Below are positions 59,801-64,000 of a stretch of DNA of 64,000 nt, in pieces (within the stretch, counting starts at the first letter, position 1; each line of letters begins with the position of its first letter). A program made the translations under genes and the position numbers. The notes under the pieces were generated by a model that did not search any database, had not been told where the DNA came from, and worked only from the letters and a program-made list of their open reading frames with translations. The DNA is taken from positions 1,872,501 through 1,936,500 of the forward strand of contig JACSYO010001640.1 of assembly GCA_016806645.1 (NCBI GenBank). Direction: 5' to 3'. The DNA is from Ophiodon elongatus (lineage: Eukaryota; Chordata; Actinopteri; Perciformes; Hexagrammidae).

Positions 59801-62042
59801 CAGGATGTCTGCTGTAGAATACACAATGAGTTATGACTAAACGTGGTTTAAAGAAACTGTTTTAAGATCAACTAGAAACAACACAGTTACAGTCGTTGAA
59901 GTCTGTATGTTGATTATTTTAGTGAGTTTGACCATGAAAACTAATCAAATACACAATCTGACACGGATGACACTTTACAGCGGTGCAGAAAACATACAAA
60001 CACCTGTGGAGAGCCTTCTTTTTGCTTATTCACATTGAGAATACGAGTTAAAAGCTGCATTTATCTACATACTTTAGATAGATACTTGATCAAATTCAAA
60101 CAGAGTGATAAACAATTAGAAAGAGAGAATAAATGCATTCAACACTGCTGCACTCGTATTTGCATAAAGTGTATCAATGGGAAAGATATGGTCTGTTTTT
60201 ATAAATAGAAGTGGTTCAAAATAGTCTTTGTGTGAAAAAGGTCAATAAGAAAGTAAATCAAAGTCTTTGTTGTAATGACATTAAACCTCCAAACTGGTCT
60301 TTTATCAGTAAAACAAAAGCAGAGAGATCAACCTGTCATGGCACCATTCAGATATCACAATGAACAGAGACAAGGAGGAGAATTAAATGAGTTACTGATT
60401 TCCAATGGACCATTTGTGTGGGACAGTAGGAAGTCTCTGTGGCTCCCCCTGCATACCTGTATAACCTCTTTCTCTCCACACTCCCCCTTACCTTCTCTTT
60501 GCAGCACTTTCCATTCCCCAGCTATCCAGGCGTTTCTGGAGGCATACAGGATGGTGTAATGTGTCACAGCCACGTTGGATTCATCTGGGGGTTTCCATGA
60601 AACCAGCGCAGTGTCTTCTTCAATCAGAGTCACTTTCACATTGGAAGGGGGCAGAGTGGGAGCTGTGTGGGTGCAGATACAAAGAACACGGTCAAATAAA
60701 AGTACATTGCAGCAGCAATCACAAAACTCCTGGCACACATCATAGATATAATTATTACGATTTAAAAAGTTTGATAATGTTGCACTCACCATCGGGGAAA
60801 GTGCTCTGATAGACCACGGGGCTCCAGGGGCTGGCCAGCTGGTCAATGTGAAGGCGAATGGCAAATTCATACTTGGTGTTCGGCTCCAGATCTCGTACCA
60901 GGAGGTTCTGCTCGCTCCTGTCGAAGAAAGACATAACAGAGGCTTTTTAGGGGCGAGTCCATTCAAAACATACTACATTTCCTTTTGCCTAGATGAGGAT
61001 CTATAATCCAAATCAGTTCAATGTGAGTTACTGAGGTTTTGAGATATCAGTGGAGATCACTCTAAAATAACCACTCTAAAACAATACAATCAATGGCCAC
61101 AGAATACAAAAATACATTCAACAACTTTAAAAGCTATGTGTCTTTCATGATATAATTATATTAATCCACATGCGTTAAGAAGTTTTATGGCGTTTGTAAA
61201 CTGATCCTTTAATACAAAGTCTTGCCCAGCAGATGGTGATATGGAGCAGTGCAATGCTGGAAAAGAAACAACTGAGAGTTTCTGGTGACCAGTAAACTTT
61301 CCCCAACAAGCGTTAGGAAAGTATTTTTGTTGTTAAGCGTAAAGTGTTGTAAAGAAACCGTTTTGGTGATATGATTCAGATGAGGCTGTGATATGTCAAT
61401 AATATAATATGTTGTTAAGATGAGAGCTGAAATGTGGCATGGCACCAGGTCATCATACAGGAAGATACACAAACACACACGTGTTTTACACCTGGTTCCA
61501 CGTTCCATAAAACACTCATTTACAAACAAGAAAGCATCATATAAAACTCCCCACAAATCTATTAAAGCTACATTCATCAATTTCATAGTTCAAAACAATG
61601 ATTAAAGCTGCCTAAAATTAAAACTAGTATTATAAAGACATTCTTACGTCAGCAGGTAGAGCACCAGGGAGGCGTTCTGCAGGTCCACTGGGTTGCAGCG
61701 GACGGTGTAGTTGACGGCGTGGCTGGAGGTGAAGGCTGGTCGACCCCAGCGCAGAAACACGGCGGTCGAACTGTTAGTCTTGGTGATCACATTATGTGGA
61801 GGAGGTGGAGGGGGCACGAGGCGATCTCTAACAGCTGAGAGATACATTAAATGTAATGTTATTTAATGTTCAAATACAAGCGACACCATCATGCTTCAGT
61901 CAGAAACACTTAAAAAATGTCTTTTCAAGTGTATTGAGGGACTTACAGACACATCCAGGGGTGCTGATAGTCTGGTCGGCCTGGTAGCCATCTCCCACAA
62001 AATTATAAGCCAGAAGTTTAATGTGGTACTTCTTCCTTGGGT
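56824..62042 (-). CDS. prtg: Protogenin (PRTG), C-terminal part, partial at 5' end
   Basis: Protogenin is a DCC/neogenin-family transmembrane receptor with Ig and fibronectin III repeats that acts in early neural and mesodermal development. Nine in-frame exons lie in the window: 62042-61947, 61834-61648, 60917-60790, 60662-60492, 58530-58351, 58264-58141, 58029-57888, 57676-57563, 57243-56824, covering about 520 residues. They encode the ends of FNIII domains (YHIKLLAYNFVGDGYQ, TALVSWKPPDESNVAVTHY, LKPGQIYFVKVSASN), a transmembrane helix (ITVGVCIALICIIICAF) and a cytoplasmic tail. GTNLIINYLGPV, YQPGATVL and SNSEGSHATGDSGRYSH match the human PRTG tail as I recall it, and separate it from neogenin and DCC. 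The stop codon lies in a CA/GT repeat, so the last residues VCETVCV are repeat-encoded. Upstream exons lie beyond 64,000. Confidence 0.93.
58755..59060. repeat. Interspersed repeat in a prtg intron
   Basis: The phrases TTTCTTGCTGAGAGTTAGAT, CAGCAGCCGGTTAGTTTAGC and AAACAGCTAGCCTGGCTCCC belong to a repeat very common in percomorph genomes. It is about 300 bp with no coding content, and its class is unassigned here. The remainder of the intron 58,531-60,491 shows no gene. Confidence 0.6.
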
Positions 62043-64000
62043 CTACATTAAGAAAAAGAAAGAGACCAACATGTCTAAATAAATCACATCACAGAAATGT
62101 GAAAAACACACAGAATTCTCATCAGTCTGCTTATTAGCAGTCTCAGATCTGGACTACGGTCAACATCCATAGAGATTTATTCTCAACAACACTCAGCTAT
62201 TCACCATGGACCACAACACCAAGACAGATGACAACGTGATTCCTACAGCTAACAGGAAGCAGGAGTGATACATGAAAGAGACTTGGACTTTGTGGGTGTG
62301 GGGTCAGTGAGGTTCTCTGGTTTGATGGTGCGGTGGGAACCAGAGGTGAGGCAGTGCGACAGATGCTCAGAGCCTTAAGTCCTTTGGTCAGTTTTTCGCA
62401 GCAGAACAGAAGAGCTCCACTATCCATCACCCTGTCACCTCGAGTCTTTTGAGAAAAAAAGAAGGCCCTTTCTACGGCCCCAGTCAGGCCTGCTGGTCAT
62501 TGGTCAGCGGCCACTCCTATTCAGGTCCAGAATCTGGGGGTCAAACCGACGGTCATCGCTGACGGTCAAAAGTAGTCGCAGGCCTCAGTGACCCTGAAGA
62601 CCCTGCGCTGAACAAAAGCCATCTGACCAAATGTCTCTTTACCCATAAAAATCTTCATTTATCAGGGTTTGATTTGAATTTTGCATAAGATTTTGATGTT
62701 CTGGATCATATCTGTCAACTCAGTAAAATAAAACTGATATTCAAGCTTTTGAATCAACGTATCTCAAATGCTTGGTCACACATTGGTGGAAATATGAAAA
62801 TCACTTTTGCAATACAATGTATTCACATATTGATAAATTACGATCAAAGCAGTTTTTATTCTGAGATCTAGGAACTTTTAAATAAGTAAGAGTGGGACCA
62901 CTTTCCATTCTTGTCATTGTGTGAAAATTATGTCTCATGTTTGTTCATCAGAAATTCACCTTACCATAAATGCTACCTTAGTTTGTGCTTACTATAAAAT
63001 ATGCTGCAATAGATGCCACTCTAGAGCAATACATTCTTGCAGGGTTGTTGGTTACGGAAGCACATAAAGAAATGTATAGATAAAAAATGAACATGTGTAT
63101 TTTATTTAAATTGACCCTAAAATAGTCCTGTCTATCCTGCAGAAAACACACTTCTACTGGTGTATGAGACGTTTAGGGTCTCCTGAGAAGAGGCAGACCA
63201 CAGGAGATGAATTTGTGTGCATGGAGCTTAGAGGAGTTTAGAAAGAGGTGGAGTCTAGCTTCTTGCACCCCCATACAGCCCTTAGGAGTTTCACCGGAGC
63301 CAGACCAGGGCCAGCAGGTCAGGCTGAGATTAAACTCTGAAAGAATCTGAGGTCACGGTTTCGGAATATGAGATGAGCCTTATTATTTCTGCTCAGAGAT
63401 TCTCTCTGCCGAAAACTATAGAGCTATGTGCAATGACAATTAAGAATAAAAGAAAAACACAACATACTAATCATCGATATGAAGTGCATTATGAATTGCT
63501 GGAAGAATTGTCTGTACAGGGTAGATAATTGCCGAGCATAGCAAGACTAATCTCAAGGAAAGTAAGTTCTCTTGATATATTTATTTTTCTTGTTGCAAGA
63601 GATGAATAAAACCAGAAAGCCTGCACTTTTGTACAATGTCCACCTTGTTATCCAAAGTTTTCTGCCCAGTTTGTTCTGCCTTGGTGTTGACCTCTAAAGA
63701 GGAGCAGGCACATAGTATGCACCTCTACCCATCCCCAAAATACAATGGGCCTGTCGTAATTATGCAAGAGAGTAGCTCTGTGAGGGGGGAAGCTGTGACA
63801 TCTGGGCCACGACCTTTGACATGGAATCTGGGCAAGCTAAATCCTGCAAAAGGAGGGGTGAGAGGCCTCTCTCTGAGCGGGGGAGGGTCAAGCAGAGGAA
63901 GTGAGTGGAAAAACAGGGAAACATCGAGAGTCAAAATAAAATGCCACTTAATAGGTGATAACACAATGTCCTGATCAGAGAAAACTAGGAGGAAAAGTTA
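62043..64000. other. Presumed prtg intron to the window edge
   Basis: No FNIII-coding exon is seen. Positions 63,660-63,960 are somewhat GC-rich with open frames on both strands (63636-63974 on +, 63964-63725 on -), but neither resembles protogenin or another family I know. Confidence 0.4.

Noticed and set aside
63636..63974. Possible upstream prtg exon at the right edge
   Set aside because: Neither strand gives a fibronectin III pattern or a frame compatible with the exon at 62042-61947.

Overview
The window is nuclear DNA of a ray-finned fish, most likely a percomorph teleost. It holds compact intron-rich vertebrate genes, long CA/GT, AT and GATA microsatellites, and remnants of fish-type LINE, Rex3, DIRS and non-autonomous DNA elements. 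I assembled the gene models by hand from splice sites and reading frame; every multi-exon model listed keeps frame across all of its junctions.

Left part (1-15,000): a RIPOR-family gene on the + strand (coding 894-6738) converges on vrk3 on the - strand (14281-9081). The RIPOR gene keeps the conserved N-terminal region but stops before the armadillo-like C-terminal half. VRK3 is a zinc-ribbon plus pseudokinase protein.

Middle spacer (15,000-21,600): AT-rich and repeat-rich (AT-microsatellite block, LINE 3' fragment, Rex3 tail, another LINE-like tail), ending in the probable rab27a 3' UTR. In human, RIPOR1, VRK3 and the genes to the right lie on different chromosomes, so this spacer may contain a synteny boundary.

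Right part (21,600-64,000): the order rab27a(-), pigbos1(-), pigb(+), ccpg1(-), prtg(-) matches human 15q21.3. rab27a encodes a secretory Rab GTPase. pigbos1 is a 52-residue mitochondrial microprotein gene lying just upstream of pigb. pigb encodes GPI mannosyltransferase III and carries an AT-AC U12-type intron followed directly by a GC-AG intron. ccpg1 encodes an ER-phagy receptor with LIR and FIP200-binding motifs and expanded poly-glutamate tracts. prtg (protogenin) is partial, with only its last nine coding exons inside the window. The human neighbours PIERCE2, DNAAF4 and PYGO1 are not seen between ccpg1 and prtg.

Other structures of note are a roughly 490-bp inverted repeat with four CTCF-like motifs between pigbos1 and pigb, a perfect 24-bp hairpin in a rab27a intron, an inverted pair of ZNF143-like sites at the ccpg1 promoter, and a prtg stop codon formed inside a CA/GT microsatellite.
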